Source: Halichondria panicea (Eukaryota; Porifera; Demospongiae; Suberitida; Halichondriidae). Taken from it: a stretch of DNA of 64,000 nt. The stretch is from positions 2,279,525-2,343,524 of the forward strand of contig NC_087378.1 in assembly GCF_963675165.1 (NCBI RefSeq), given 5' to 3'. The notes below the pieces were generated by a model. It ran no database searches, was not told the DNA's origin, and saw nothing but the letters and a program-made list of their open reading frames with translations. Position numbers and translations under genes: made by a program. This document shows, piece by piece, positions 21,325-33,643 of this stretch (within the stretch, counting starts at the first letter, position 1; each line of letters opens with the position of its first letter).

Positions 21325-24300
21325 ATGATTTTGCATTTAGACTTTTCTAGATGGCTGCTGTTTTTGTTTGTTGCATCAAGTTTTAAAGAAACCAAAAGTG
21401 AGTGCTATATAGCTATATAGATCCTATGCAATTAAATATAGATACAATAATAATGAGAGCATTGCAAGGGCATGTTATGTTCAGGTTTATACACTCTTGG
21501 TCCCGTCAGTTTATACCAAGCTGCGTGAGGATATATAGATCTACTGTAAGCTGTTAACTGTGCAGTCTGAATATAATTATACGATAGCAGTAAGATTGTT
21601 GATGTATCTAATATTCAAATTGACTGCCGACCTACATCTCTGCATGTACAATGTATCACTCAGTGTTCTACTTGTAGATATATGTGCATGTCATTGTGAG
21701 CTTGTAGAAGCTGTACTTATTAGTGGACTCCCTGATTGTCCACATTTGCAGCATGTGAGGATGGTGATATTCGTCTTGCTGGAGGACCTAATGATTTTGA
21801 GGGCAGACTGGAGTCTTGCAGTGGCTCGACCTGGGGGCATGTATGTGGTACTGGTGGATGGGGGCGCACTGAGGGTGAGGTGGTTTGTCGACACCTGGGA
21901 TACCTTAGTGGCACCTCACCTCGTAAGTGCATGTCTGTATAGAGTCGCTGCTATGATATTATTAGATGTGAGTGAGTGGTTCTAGGTGTGTGTTTAACCA
22001 AATAAGGCCTAAAATGCAACATAAGTCACCTGGATTAGCTCATATACACTTCTCCTTTGGGTGCATACACAAAGAGTGAGCTAATATTTTTGGTGGAATA
22101 TGCATGGCCACTATAATATAATATACCAACAACTAAGAACAATATCTCCTTTACACTTAATTCTCCTGACCACTTTTCTCTATACTCAGTTGTGCAATCT
22201 ATCGCCGCTTCAAGGATGCATTATGGTGCCCAAGAAGGACCAGCCTTTGTAAATCAAGTACAGTGTACTGGGAGTGAATTAGCATTTGATAATTGTTCTA
22301 AAGAAGTAATAAACGAGACGGGGTGCTCTACCCTGGGGGGATTCGTTTACATTGTGTGTCAAGGTGAGTATTATTCAATCTCTGAAGTGTTTACTATTCA
22401 ATCGAAAATCTAGCTTATAGTTACCTCTCTCTTAGCAGTATAAACTTCCTAGAAGCAGTAGTTTGATGTATTGTGCTGACTGTAATAGGATCTTAAGAAG
22501 CTGAAATGAATATTACATTAGCCATCTACCCAGAAAGCTATCGGCCTGTTCACCATAATTATAAGTTGACTGATACGCAGATCCAGAGTGTGAAGGTAGT
22601 GCTCCCGACAGTGTGCGGCTAGTAGGTGGACTGTCTGATAGTGATGGCAGGGTAGAGGTATGTGACAATGATGGTCGCAGGAGACAAGTGTGTCAGGATG
22701 GCTGGGACGATCAAGACGCTACTGTAGTGTGCAGAACACTTGGATTTCTAGATGGATTAGGTAATTAAAATCGTGGCAGTTGAGCGACATTATTCAAATT
22801 TATTCTGTTGATAGATGCAGTCTCTGTGACAGGATTGCTCATTTCTGTTACGCTTCCTGCATATAGCAGCGTCAATTGCTCGGGGAGTGAAGAGTCTTTT
22901 ACTCATTGTGTGCCTAGCACAAGTACAAAACTGACCTTCCCTACTAACCAGTGCAATGGCTTTGCTGGAGTAATCTGCTCAGGTATGTAAATTAAAGTTT
23001 TGGAGCACGATTAGTATATGTAGTGCCTGCTGTTTATTCTCATCGCACAGATCCACAGCCAAATACACCTACTCCAAGTCTTTTTCCTTCATCTACCATC
23101 GGAACAACATCTAGTATCAGCCGTCCATTATTGGGTTCTTCAACCAAAACACAACCAACTGGATCACCAAACACACTCCGACCAGTACCGACTGTTCAAC
23201 CAACTGGATCACCAAACACACTCCGACCAGTACCGACTGTTCAACCAACTGGATCACCAAACACACTCCGACCAGTACCGACTGTTCAACCAACCCCAGG
23301 AGCAACTGATAACATGCTACTCATCATTGTAGTCGGAGTTGTGGGTGGTGCAATTGTGTTACTGCTGTTGCTGGTATTGATATTGTTTATTCTCATTCTT
23401 CTGAGGCGTAATCACAGCTCTGACAGGTATAACGTGTCTCCGGAGAATAAGTGAGTATAGTAGTGTTACAGTATCAGTCTTAATTACATACATTTTAGGA
23501 GGATGGAATTGAGCTTTCTTTCTAAGTCCATTCATCAAGATATTATCTCAATTTCACCATAATTAACTATTTAATTCACAGTATGACAACTGCTAATGGA
23601 GGAGCTATGAACAATGGAAATGGACACCTGGAGCATCCTCCAATACCACTGGAAGATTTAGAGAATTCGATCAAAGAAAACTTTCAGCCACTCCCACCCC
23701 GACACAGAACATCGTCAGAGTATGACCACGTCCTTTTAAATCCTCTCTATGGTAACAAAATGAGATCAAGGTCCAATACTATCATCTCCGATCAATCTTC
23801 CGTCTTCGAAGACCCTGGATATTCAGACATAAAAGGGGCCATACGAAAAAGATCCTCACTTGAAAGAACTTTAAACGATAAACTTAATCCGTACAGTACT
23901 CCAAGTGACACCATCTCACAGAAAAGCCATTCCCCACGACAGGTTCATTCAAATACTGCCTCCAATCGTGATCTAAGTCTTCAGCCTTATGTCGACGAGC
24001 AAGGCTATGCCGCTCTTGAAAGTCAGTCACATATCTATGATGAAATGAATGTGAATCACATGTACGATGATGTGCATAGTGTATCAGCTTTGTCCACGTC
24101 AATGAGGCAAAATCTGGTGCCCACTAATGAGCTTCTCTTGTCAGCCAGTCCGTACGAAATGCCGGCTATAGGATCAGCTATCAATGCACCCTCGAACGAA
24201 AGTGTACTGAGAGGCTCACTTCTTTCTCCTGAGCACAAGTTTGGGGTTGCTCGTTCAACCCCTAACCTAAGTTTAATTTCTCCACAGAGGGGTTTCCGCA

Positions 24301-24635
24301 TTCCTACTCATGCAGGGATTAGGCCAGGGAAGTCCAACCCAAACATTGCCTCACACGAGTACAGAGAGCTGGAAGATATTGCAACTCGAACATACGATTC
24401 ACCAAAAAATGCTCGAGGCTACGAAGAACCGGTTGTCGGAACTGACAATAGTCGTGAATATGAAGACCCGATAATGGTGAGGGAGCATTTTGAAGTGAGG
24501 GAGGAAGTGAGGAATTACGAGAGCCCAGTGATTACAATAACAGGAGAAAGGGAGCATGAATACAACAACACAGACCGAGCAAATACAGACCGAGCAATGG
24601 AGAGAAACATGGAGCTAGAAACAATACCTGAGTAA
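21325..24635 (+). CDS. SRCR-domain type I receptor with YxxP-rich tail (copy 1)
   Basis: Seven exons join in frame: 21325–21397, 21752–21922, 22190–22363, 22581–22760, 22815–22982, 23051–23450 and 23582–24635 (739 residues). Signal peptide at 1–24. Two SRCR domains at about 25–139 and 140–255: the first has [15 protein letters not shown] and VVCRHLGY, the second has [20 protein letters not shown] and VVCRTLGF. Each is encoded by two exons. A Pro/Thr stalk with three 15-residue repeats precedes a membrane segment at about 344–371. The 350-residue tail carries many tyrosine motifs (YSDI, YAAL, YDEM, YDDV, YREL). Six of them are YxxP: YSTP, YEMP, YDSP, YEEP, YEDP and YESP, the kind bound by Crk/Nck SH2 domains. 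SRCR receptors of this sort bind microbial or adhesive ligands; the ligand here is unknown. Confidence 0.85.
23152..23286 (+). repeat. Three perfect 45-bp coding repeats in the SRCR receptor stalk
   Basis: Units at 23152–23196, 23197–23241 and 23242–23286 each encode [15 protein letters not shown]. The paralogue at 32.3 kb has only two units (32283–32372), with base differences in the first. The unit is a multiple of three, so copy changes alter stalk length without breaking the frame. Confidence 0.93.
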
Positions 24636-24813
24636 ATTAATTATCATTCTACAAGAACATTCAATTTTGTGTATGTAATGTCTGTTTTTTTTACTTTTTT
24701 CTTTAGTGATCTTTAACCATTAATTTTTTTCAAGTGACTTGCTATGTAGAGGGTGGTAAAAGGTGGAAAGTACTTTGCACGTTGCTATGCCAGTTGCAGT
24801 GAACTGAAAAGTG

Positions 24814-27800
24814 ATGTCTTCCAGAGCTCAAATCAAGTCGGATTCTGCCAGTAATGGTGCGGGGAGAGGGATGGCCAATGGTCATAGTGCCAGTAGATCT
24901 ACAACAACGTCTGGGTCTGGGACAGAGTATCATTGGCTCAAGATGCTCACCATTGGAGCCAGTGGAGCTCTCTTTGGCTATGCTGCTAAGATCACTAATG
25001 GTAAGATAGTCTACGTATAGTCAGTGCAGCACAGTATAAAAATTAATTCGGCCTCGCTGCTTTATGGGGATCGCTGCTTAGCTTTCTCTTCCTTGTTGTT
25101 GCAGTGTACCTTCCTCAAGTGATTCGCAGTCAGATGGTTTTCCAGGACTTCACCATGCTGAAAGTCTTCCTTGCCGCCACTGTGGGGGGTAAGAGACTGT
25201 ATGCGTACTTTACAGATAGAGATCTGGTGCTGTGTTTATAACTATATCAATTGAACAATGATAGAGCACTCTAGTACAATACCACCCTGAACACACACCT
25301 TACCCCCCTCCCTCCTCCCATTGCAGGCACAGTGTGGTTTATGCTGCTCTCCAGACTCTCCTCCACTCGTGGCCTCTTTCAGTCCATTCGGAGAAATTTT
25401 GCCTCCTGTATTCTAAGTAAAAAAAAGTTTGCTTTCATTGGAGGTGGTCTGATACTAGGCATGGGGATGACCATCTGTGGATCGGTAAGATTGTTTGTTA
25501 ACTAACGTATCGATATAATAACATTTTATCTCTTAAGATGCATGTGTGTTTGTATTACTGAACGTACATAGCCAGCCGCAAGTCCTTCCAATCTTTAGTG
25601 CACAGTTGTTTGAATTACTGAAGGTACATAGCCGCAATCCTATCTTTAGCGCACAGTTGTTTTAATATACATGCATGAATCTGTATCAAAACAATCAGTG
25701 CTTTTATTTATAATTTTGGTTTCATTATTGTCCCTCCAGTGTCCTGGGATGGTGTTCACTCAGGTTGGGAGTGGGAACAAGGGAGCATGTGAGTCAACAC
25801 TCTAGCAGCCATGAGTGTGTGTTCTCTTGAGACCTGAGCATAAAAGAAGAGTGTGTTCGAGCTCTATAATTATTTTAATACATGCTTGAGCTTTGTTGAT
25901 AGTTTCCTAGGTACCCATCAAATAGCAATTGCAAGTAGTGGTTGCATGTTGGTCAAATTACGATACTGTGTTTGGTACTTGCAATCACTATGTACCAGTG
26001 AAGCTCAAAGTAGTTTGAAGCCCTGGTTGCCAAGATGCCTATAGATGCATACATTCAATTAACATTTGATGTTGTTTTCGTAATGTGCAGTGTACACTCT
26101 ACTGGGCTGCTTCAGCGGGGCCCTGATATATGGAGTGCTGGAGCCAACATTGAGAAAGTGGTTCACTAAACCGGTGGAACAGAAGCAGACTGTTTGGTGA
26201 GTTGTACTGTGGTGCTGTGTGACACATGTGACTACATCATGTGCTCTGCTGTACAACAACACAGTTGTAATACAACACGGCTGAGTGGATGAAATATCAT
26301 CTCCTATAGCTCACTACCAGTCACTAATAATTAACGTATTTAACGTTTGTTTACTTTCATGAAATAAAAGCTGGGTATGCATCAATGTGATTGTGTTTCA
26401 CTGTGTGCAGGATTGATGAAATGGCTGGAGTTTCTTACCTCGCAGCTGCCCTTCCCTTTGCTGTCGCTCTGGTTGGTGGACTGGTACTCACTGAGCTGTA
26501 CATACCCCCAAACAAACTGGTGAGCTAGCTAGTGTACGAGGAGAATAACCTGCCATTCCCAGTTCTCAAGGCTAGGTGGCCCTAAAAAGGGCTAAGTACT
26601 GCCTATATGCAGGCAAATAAATACGAATTCCTTACATGTTTAATGTGATTGTGAAGGGCTGTGTCCATACACACAACGTTGTCTTAATATCCCTTGGGAT
26701 CTGGGCATTCTTGTGGCCTTCTTCTATGAAATTTGAGTACCTTAGCTGGTGCATTTCTGAAATAATTTTCTCATCCATGTATAGGCTTTGCCAGCGGTGT
26801 CTCATCCAGTTATTGGAGGTGAGTCTTGTCCCTATATATACTAGCATAATTATGTTGGCATGTACTCTCAAACTATTATCCAAATCACAATACTTGGTAT
26901 GTGCAGGTGTGGTGTTGTGGTTGTCTTTTATGTAACGATTGTCCCAGTGTTGACTAGGTCCTTCATGTTACTGTTTATAATTATGGACTGTCTGCGCAGG
27001 TCTGATAATGGGCTCTCTGCAACTACTTATTGGCTTTACAGTGGAGGACAGCCTTGGGGGGAGTAGCTCTTACTGCACCATTCTCTCCAGATTAGGTCTC
27101 TCTTCTCTCATCCCTTACTTTGAGAACTACCGCACTGGTTTTGCCAACTGGTGGCAGGTGAGAGCTTGGGCCATGAACCTTACACTCTGTTTGAACAACA
27201 ATGGGATGGATTCGTAGTCACACTTATACAGTTACTATAATTATGGCTATTGTATATGTACTAGAACAATTCTTCAATTAGCGTTGCCTGTTTAGACAAT
27301 AGCTAGAATATACACGTAGTTGCATGCAATTTACGCTATGGTGACACAATGCCTACATAATTACTCACACCCCCACCACACACGTCCAGGTGATCTACTG
27401 GCTTGGTGCTGTGAGTGCAGCTGCCCTGACCTCCTACGCCACTGGGACGTGGGCACGAGGGGACCCCATCACTCCGGGTATGGGCCTCATTGGTGGGTTC
27501 ATGATGGTGTTTGGAGCACGACTAGCCTCTGGATGTACAAGGTGATTCACTTACTGTAGCTTACTTCTAGAAGGTCTACTATGAATTAATGGATACCAAT
27601 CCCTTTCACCTGTCAGATCAAAGTGACTTAGCCACTAAGTAGATACGTATGAGGACTCTTGCTGCATTAAAATTGTGTGATTATAGATTCATTTTTTGTT
27701 ATATCCTAGCTAGTACAGTAGACTCTCGCTATTCCGACTCTCTGAAATACGGCCACCTCGATAATTATACCGGCCATTTAGTTTGGCACGGAATGCTAGC

Positions 27801-28292
27801 TAGATGTTTACTACACAAAACTCACCCTGAAATACGGCCACTCGCTATTTCGTATTATACTGGCCAGTACTGGCTGCTCCAAACTAGGTTTTCATACGAC
27901 CATATATGACATTTTGGGTGTGGTTTGGCAGACAAAATTGGATTACAGAGAGCCATTAATCCTCGAGACAGAACTGCAAAATTCGTCATTTGATTCGAGG
28001 TAAAGTCGTTTTAGCTGCGGCTATTTCTGAAATACAGCCACCTCACTATTTCGGCCAAGCTGCGCTGTCCCAAGGGTGGCCGGATTAACGAGTGTCTAAT
28101 GTATATCCTTTTTCTACAACATTTTAATCATAATTATCATGAACGCTAATCTTCTATGGTGCGTGCTCTCCTTGCAGTGGTCACGGTCTGTCTGGAATGG
28201 CACTGCTGTCCTTCTCCTCTTTTGTTGCGGTGGCCGCCATGTTTGCTGGAGGGATTGGTCTGGAGAATGCTGTTAGACTCTTGCATAGCTAG
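24814..28292 (+). CDS. YeeE/YedE-family sulfur (thiosulfate) transporter-like membrane protein, intact copy
   Basis: Ten exons join in frame: 24814–25000, 25105–25188, 25327–25484, 25740–25788, 26091–26196, 26411–26519, 26785–26818, 27000–27157, 27390–27541 and 28178–28292 (383 residues). A polar N-terminus of about 45 residues is followed by many hydrophobic helices. Two family signatures are present: GMGMTICGSCPGMVFTQVGSG in the first half and GARLASGCTSGHGLSGM in the second, the duplicated Cys-containing motifs of YeeE/YedE (DUF395) proteins. In bacteria such proteins import thiosulfate or related sulfur compounds. An AATAAA follows the stop codon directly (28293–28298). The nine spliceosomal introns argue against bacterial contamination. 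Substrate and membrane are not shown by the sequence. Two later copies in this window are broken. Confidence 0.85.
27716..28101. mobile_element. pogo/Tigger-like MITE in YeeE/YedE intron 9 (copy 1)
   Basis: Ends are CAGTAGACTCTCGCTATTCCG on the left and the complement of CATTAGACACTCGTTAATCCG on the right, with TA flanks. Inside, 'aaatacggccac' and 'aaatacagccac' segments mirror each other. The same insertion sits at the same intron position in the other two copies, so it predates the duplications. Confidence 0.8.
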
Positions 28293-28465
28293 AATAAACT
28301 CATGTCATGTCCTGAACTGTCCTGTGATCCCCTATACCCATTTTATTTATTTGTATTTTGCTGTTGTATCCATGCAATTCAGTGTGACTGTAATTGAACA
28401 ATTCACAACAGTTTTTGTTCTGTTTTGGTGGCTAGAATTACAATTGTACAGTAAAGTGCATCAAA

Positions 28466-28833
28466 TAGGGGTTGGTAGATTATTCGAGATATTACCTATT
28501 ATTTATGCTATTCTTTTATCAAGTAAACAGCCTATTATTCTTTTCAAATCGCCTATTTTATTCCCACACTATTCCTCCGAAGCACAACAGAGGCCCCATG
28601 TCGTCACACAAGTAACATCAAACTATAAATAATTGCCGAGTGACTCTATAATTATTAACACAAATTGCAAGGAGATAATTAACCACCAGTACTTCCTATA
28701 TATATGACTCGTACTGACCTGTATTTCTGTGAAACCTGCCTATTATTCTCGTTATAAATGTGCCTATTATGCCAGCATAATTCTTACCAAAAAATGTGCT
28801 AAAAATTATGCTAGCATAATCTACCAACCCCTA
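28466..28833. mobile_element. hAT-like MITE with 8-bp target duplication (copy 1)
   Basis: Inverted ends TAGGGGTTGGTAGATTA and TAATCTACCAACCCCTA are flanked by the direct repeat GCATCAAA (28458–28465 and 28834–28841). The interior is A/T-rich with repeated 'cctattat'. A copy at the same place follows the third YeeE/YedE copy (54975–55342), so it was present before that duplication. Confidence 0.87.
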
Positions 28834-29047
28834 GCATCAAACCATGCATGCATAATTATGCTGTTGAGTAAATTTTCAGCCTCGAATCCAGGCGTATTTT
28901 AATCGGCCTGGTCTCGAGGCTAGTAAATTTACCACAGGAATCATGCACAAATGTCTCACTATAAAAGCAATATTTGCAGTATTGGGGGTGGATGAAGGTC
29001 TTAGGTCTCAAAAGGTCACTTTGCCCCAGTGCAATATGCCATATACT

Positions 29048-29808
29048 TAGCCTCCTTCGCAGCCTCTCCTTTTTCTGTTCTTTGTCATAGTTCAATAAGA
29101 TAAAATACGGGACTAATTGGAGGAACAAAGAAAGAAAGAAGGAAGAGACTAAGAAAAAGGAGAGCCTGCCTTGCTAAGTCGCGTGACGGTAGACGAGTGA
29201 AAATGAACGTGGGCAATCACTAGATGGGCGGAGCCTGACAGAGCAAAAAGCTACAGCATGCCTACGCATTGCAAACTCTAAATAAAAGCTGTTAGCATCG
29301 TAGATAGTAAGCCAGAATCAACATCGTAGACGAGGGCTTACCTAGTATAAAGACTAAAGAGACTAAATATCTAAATTTAGCTCAGTTTTTTTTCCTGAGT
29401 TCAGAACAGACCCACTTGATTAGTAGATATAATTATTACAGCAGTATAGTCTACTCTACTCTAGTCTTTCATACTTCCTCTACTGACTAAAGGTCTCACG
29501 AAGGCTGACTCTACTGCACTGTACTGTACTGTTCATAACAGATTATGTTTTTTTACTTTTAGCTATAAATGGAGGCTACAAAAGATGAAAAAAAGTCGAT
29601 GACGTAGCGCATCAAGGATAGTCACATTTTTTCGACCGTTGCCAATCCCTTTCCTTACTTTATCTCTGGTAAGTATAGTAGGGGATCATGCGACTTAGCA
29701 AGGCAGGCTCTCCTTTTTCTTAGTTGCTTCCTTCTTTCTTTCTTTGTTCCTCCAATATTTCTCTTCTGTGACAAAGAACAGAAAAAGGAGAGGCTGCGAA
29801 GGAGGCTA
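29048..29808. mobile_element. Mutator-like (MULE) non-autonomous element with long inverted repeats
   Basis: The arms of about 135 bp start TAGCCTCCTTCGCAGCCTCT and are nearly identical in inverted orientation, including a 'ggaggaacaaagaaagaaag' tract. A 9-bp direct repeat, CCATATACT, flanks the element (29039–29047 and 29809–29817). Long arms with a 9-bp target duplication are typical of Mutator-like elements. The roughly 490-bp middle has no ORF. The matching position after the third YeeE/YedE copy (about 55544–55560) has a single 'tcatatact' and no insertion. Confidence 0.9.
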
Positions 29809-29817
29809 CCATATACT

Positions 29818-30444
29818 GGCACTGCATGCTATTTCTTTGATATCAAAGGTCAAATTAAAGGCAATACATTTTTTGATAGATAAATTAAAGGACCGGTAGT
29901 TGTCCTTAACAACGCCGATAGCAGTGATTGATTATACATGGTCGCCAATCTTTGGTAATTTACTCTTATATACACGTAACCGGCAGTTGTTCTCATGTGT
30001 GCAGTGTTGTTTTTTAATGGTGATCTGGACACTGGAACAAATATCACATGACATTACTCATTACTCTGCATCCTCTGCTCTGCATCATATAAGCATTAGA
30101 ATATGTATTCTTTTTCTTTCGTCATTAGTCTCTATTACAACCTCGATTTATAATTATTTTCTTCTAGAACAGATTTTCTTGTCTTTGTCATGTTGCAATT
30201 AGGAGTGTTATATCTAAATTCTTTGATATGAAGTGTCTGTGTTATGACAGGGTATGAATAATGGTAATGGCCTTTGAAGTTGCCATGCCCATGGTCAGCC
30301 CACACTTGGTGTAATCAAAACAGCTGGAGTGGATTACACACCACAGGGAATTAATTGCACTGTGTGACCACAAAATTGCAATTGATTTGGCAAGCATCCA
30401 CATCAATTTCTTCAAACATAGCAAATTTTTATGTGTGTTAGGAG
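29818..30444. other. Intergenic flank and duplication junction near 30085
   Basis: Up to about 30085 this matches 55560–55820 downstream of the third YeeE/YedE copy. After that it matches the sequence from about 20950 that precedes the SRCR receptor. The switch at 'ctctgcat' marks the boundary of the tandem duplication. There is no gene in it. Confidence 0.7.
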
Positions 30445-33226
30445 ATGATTTTGCATTTAGACTTTTCTAGATGGCTGCTGTTTTTGTTTGTTGCATCAAA
30501 TTTTAAAGAAACCAAAAGTGAGTGCTATAGCTATATATATCCTATATAATTAAATATAGATACGATAATAATGAGAGCATTGCAATTGGTATCAAGGGCA
30601 TGTCATGTTCACTCTTGGTCCTGTCAGTACACACGTATCAAGCTGCTATGAAGATATAGATTTAGAACACTTTACTATAGAAGCTGTTAACGTGTGCAGT
30701 TTGAGTAAAGATAATTATACGATAGGAGTGTAGATCTATCTTCATATTAATTGACTGCCGACCTACATCTCTACTTGTACAATGTATCACTCAGTGTTCT
30801 ACTTGTAGATATGTGCATGTATGTGAGCTTGTAGAAGCTGGTCGACTCCCTGATTGTCCATATGCATTTACAGCATGTGAGGATGGTGATATTCGTCTTG
30901 CTGGAGGACCTAATGATTTTGAGGGCAGACTGGAGTCTTGCAGTGGCTCTACCTGGGGACATGTATGTGGTACTGGTGGATGGGGGCGCACTGAGGGTGA
31001 GGTGGTTTGTCGACACCTGGGATACCTTAGTGGCACCTCACCTCGTAAGTGCATGTCTGTATAGAGTCGCTGCTATGATATTATTAAATGTGATTGAGTG
31101 GTTCTATGTGTGTTTAACCAAACAAGGCCTAAAATGTGCAATATAGTCACTTGGATTAGCTCATATACACTTCTCCTTTGGGTGTACACGTACACAAAGA
31201 GTGAGCTAATATTTTTGGTGGAATATGCATGGCCACTATAATATAATATACCAACAACCAAGAACAATATCTTTACGCTCATTATAATTAATTCTCCTGA
31301 CCACTTTTCTCTATACTCAGTTGTGCAATCTGTCGCCGCTACAAGGCTGCGTTATGGTGCCCAAGAAGGACCAGCCTTTGTAAATCAAGTACAGTGTGCT
31401 GGGAGTGAATTAGCATTTGATAATTGTTCTAAAGAAGTAATAAACGAGATGGGGTGCTCTACCCTGGGGGGATTCGTTTACATTGTGTGTCAAGGTGAGT
31501 ATTATTCAATCTCTGAAGTGTTTACTATTCAATCGAAAATCTAGCTTATAGTTACCTCTCTCTTAGCAGTATAAACTTCCTAGAAGCAGTAGTTTGATGT
31601 ATTGTGCTGACTGTAATAGGATCTTAAGAAGCTGAAATAAATATTACATTAGCCATCTACCCAGAAAGCTATCGGCCTGTTCACCATAATTATAAGTTGA
31701 CTGATACGCAGATCCAGAGTGTGAAGGTAGTGCTCCCGACAGTGTGCGGCTAGTAGGTGGACTGTCTGATAGTGATGGCAGGGTGGAGGTATGTGACAAT
31801 GATGGTCGCAGGAGACAAGTGTGTCAGGATGGCTGGGACGATCAAGACGCTACTGTAGTGTGCAGAACACTCGGATTTCTAGATGGATTAGGTAATTAAA
31901 ATCGTGGCAGTTGAGCGACATTATTCAAATTTATTCTGTTGATAGATGCAGTCTCTGTGACAGGATTGCTCATTTCTGTTACGCTTCCTGCATATAGCAG
32001 CGTCAATTGCTCGGGGAGTGAAGAGTACTTTACTCATTGTGTGCCTAGCACAAGTATAAAAGTGACCTTCCCTACTAACCAGTGCAATGGCTTTGCTGGA
32101 GTAATCTGCTCAGGTATGTAAATTAAAGTTTTGGAGCACAATTAGTATATGTAGTGCCTGCTGTTTATTCTTATTGCACAGATCCACAGCCAAATACGCC
32201 TACTCCAAGTCTTTTTCCTTCATCTACCATCGGAACAACATCTAGTATCAGCCGTCCATTATTGGGTTCTTCAACCAAAACACAACCAACTGGATCACCA
32301 AACTCACTCAGGCCAGTACCAACTGTTCAACCAACTGGACCACCAAACACACTCCGACCAGTACCGACTGTTCAACCAACCCCAGGAGCAACTGATAACA
32401 TGCTACTCATCATTGTAGTCGGAGTTGTGGGTGGTGCAATTGTGTTACTGCTGTTGCTGGTATTGATATTATTTATTCTCATTCTTCTGAGGCGTAATCA
32501 CAGCTCTGACAGGTATAATGTGTCTCCAGAGAATAAGTGAGTATAGTAGTGTTACAGTATCAGTTTTAATTACATACATTTTAAAAGGATGGAATTGAGC
32601 TTTCTTTCTAAGTCCACTCATCAAGATATTGTCTCAATTTCACCATAATTAACTATTTAATTCACAGTATGACAACTGCTAATGGAGGAGCTATGAACAA
32701 TGGAAACGAACACCTGGAGCATCCTCCAATACCACTGGAAGATTTAGAGAATTCGATCAAAGAAGAGTTTCAGCCACTCCCACCTCGACACAGAACATCG
32801 TCAGAGTATAACCACGTCCTTTTAAATCCTCTCCATGGTAACAAAATGAGATCAAGGTCCAATACTATCATCTCCGATCAATCTTCCGTCTTCGAAGACC
32901 CTGGATATGCAGACATAAAAGGTGCCGTACGAAAAAGATCCTCACTTGAAAGAACTTTAAACGATAAACTTAATCCGTACAGTACTCCAAGTGACACCAT
33001 CTCACAGAAAAGCCATTCCCCACGACAGGTTCATTCAAATACTGCCTCCAATCGTGATCTAAGTCTTCAGCCTTATGTCGACGAGCAAGGCTATGCCGCT
33101 CTTGAAAGTCAGTCACATATCTATGATGAAATGAATGTGTATGATGTGCAGACCGATCGATCGAACAGACCGAGCAAACACAGACCAGGCAATGAAGAGA
33201 AACATGGAGCTAGAAACAATACCTGA
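30445..33226 (+). CDS. SRCR-domain receptor paralogue with truncated tail (copy 2)
   Basis: Seven exons join in frame: 30445–30517, 30874–31044, 31321–31494, 31712–31891, 31946–32113, 32182–32536 and 32668–33226 (559 residues). Signal peptide, both SRCR domains, membrane segment and the first part of the tail match copy 1 with few changes. Relative to copy 1, about 500 bp are missing after the DEMNV segment. The reading frame shifts at that point and ends after about 28 new residues. Five of the six YxxP motifs are lost (only YSTP remains), and NPLY has become NPLH. The ORF is open, so it may make a receptor with reduced signalling, or it may be decaying. Confidence 0.75.
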
Positions 33227-33643
33227 GCAAATTAATTATCATTCTACAAGAACATTCAATTTTGTGTGTGTAATGTCTGTTTGCTGTTTTTTTCTTTCTT
33301 TTTTCTTTAGTGATCTTTAACCATTTTTTGCAAGTGACTTAAAATGAGGGGCGTGGTAAAAGGTAATTTCTTGGAAAGTACTTTTGCACGTTGCTGCTGC
33401 AGCATAGATAGTAGAGGCTAGAGGAAGATCTGATGGTTGCAGTGAACTGAAAAGTGATGTCTTCCAGAGCTCAAATCAAGTTGAATTCTGCCAATAATGG
33501 TGTGGGGAGAAGGGATGGCCAATGGCCACAGTGCCAGTAGATCTACAGCTACAGTAACGTCTGGGTCTGGGACAGATGCTCACCAATGGAGCCAGTGGAG
33601 CTCTCTTTGGCTATGCTGCTAAGATCACTAATGGTAAGATAGC

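Noticed and set aside
21691..21932. Antisense ORFs over the first SRCR exon (also 30771–31054)
   Set aside because: They mirror the SRCR coding strand and have no domain, while the sense frame has clear SRCR motifs and splice sites.
27716..28101. ORF with 'YSDSLKYGHLDNYTGHL'
   Set aside because: It is read through a pogo-like MITE in an intron and lacks any domain.
24814..28292. Bacterial contamination as the source of the sulfur transporter
   Set aside because: Nine GT–AG introns in phase, a polyadenylation signal and co-duplication with animal genes rule it out.
28156..28632. 158-codon ORF
   Set aside because: It overlaps YeeE/YedE exon 10 in another frame and runs on into an hAT-like MITE.
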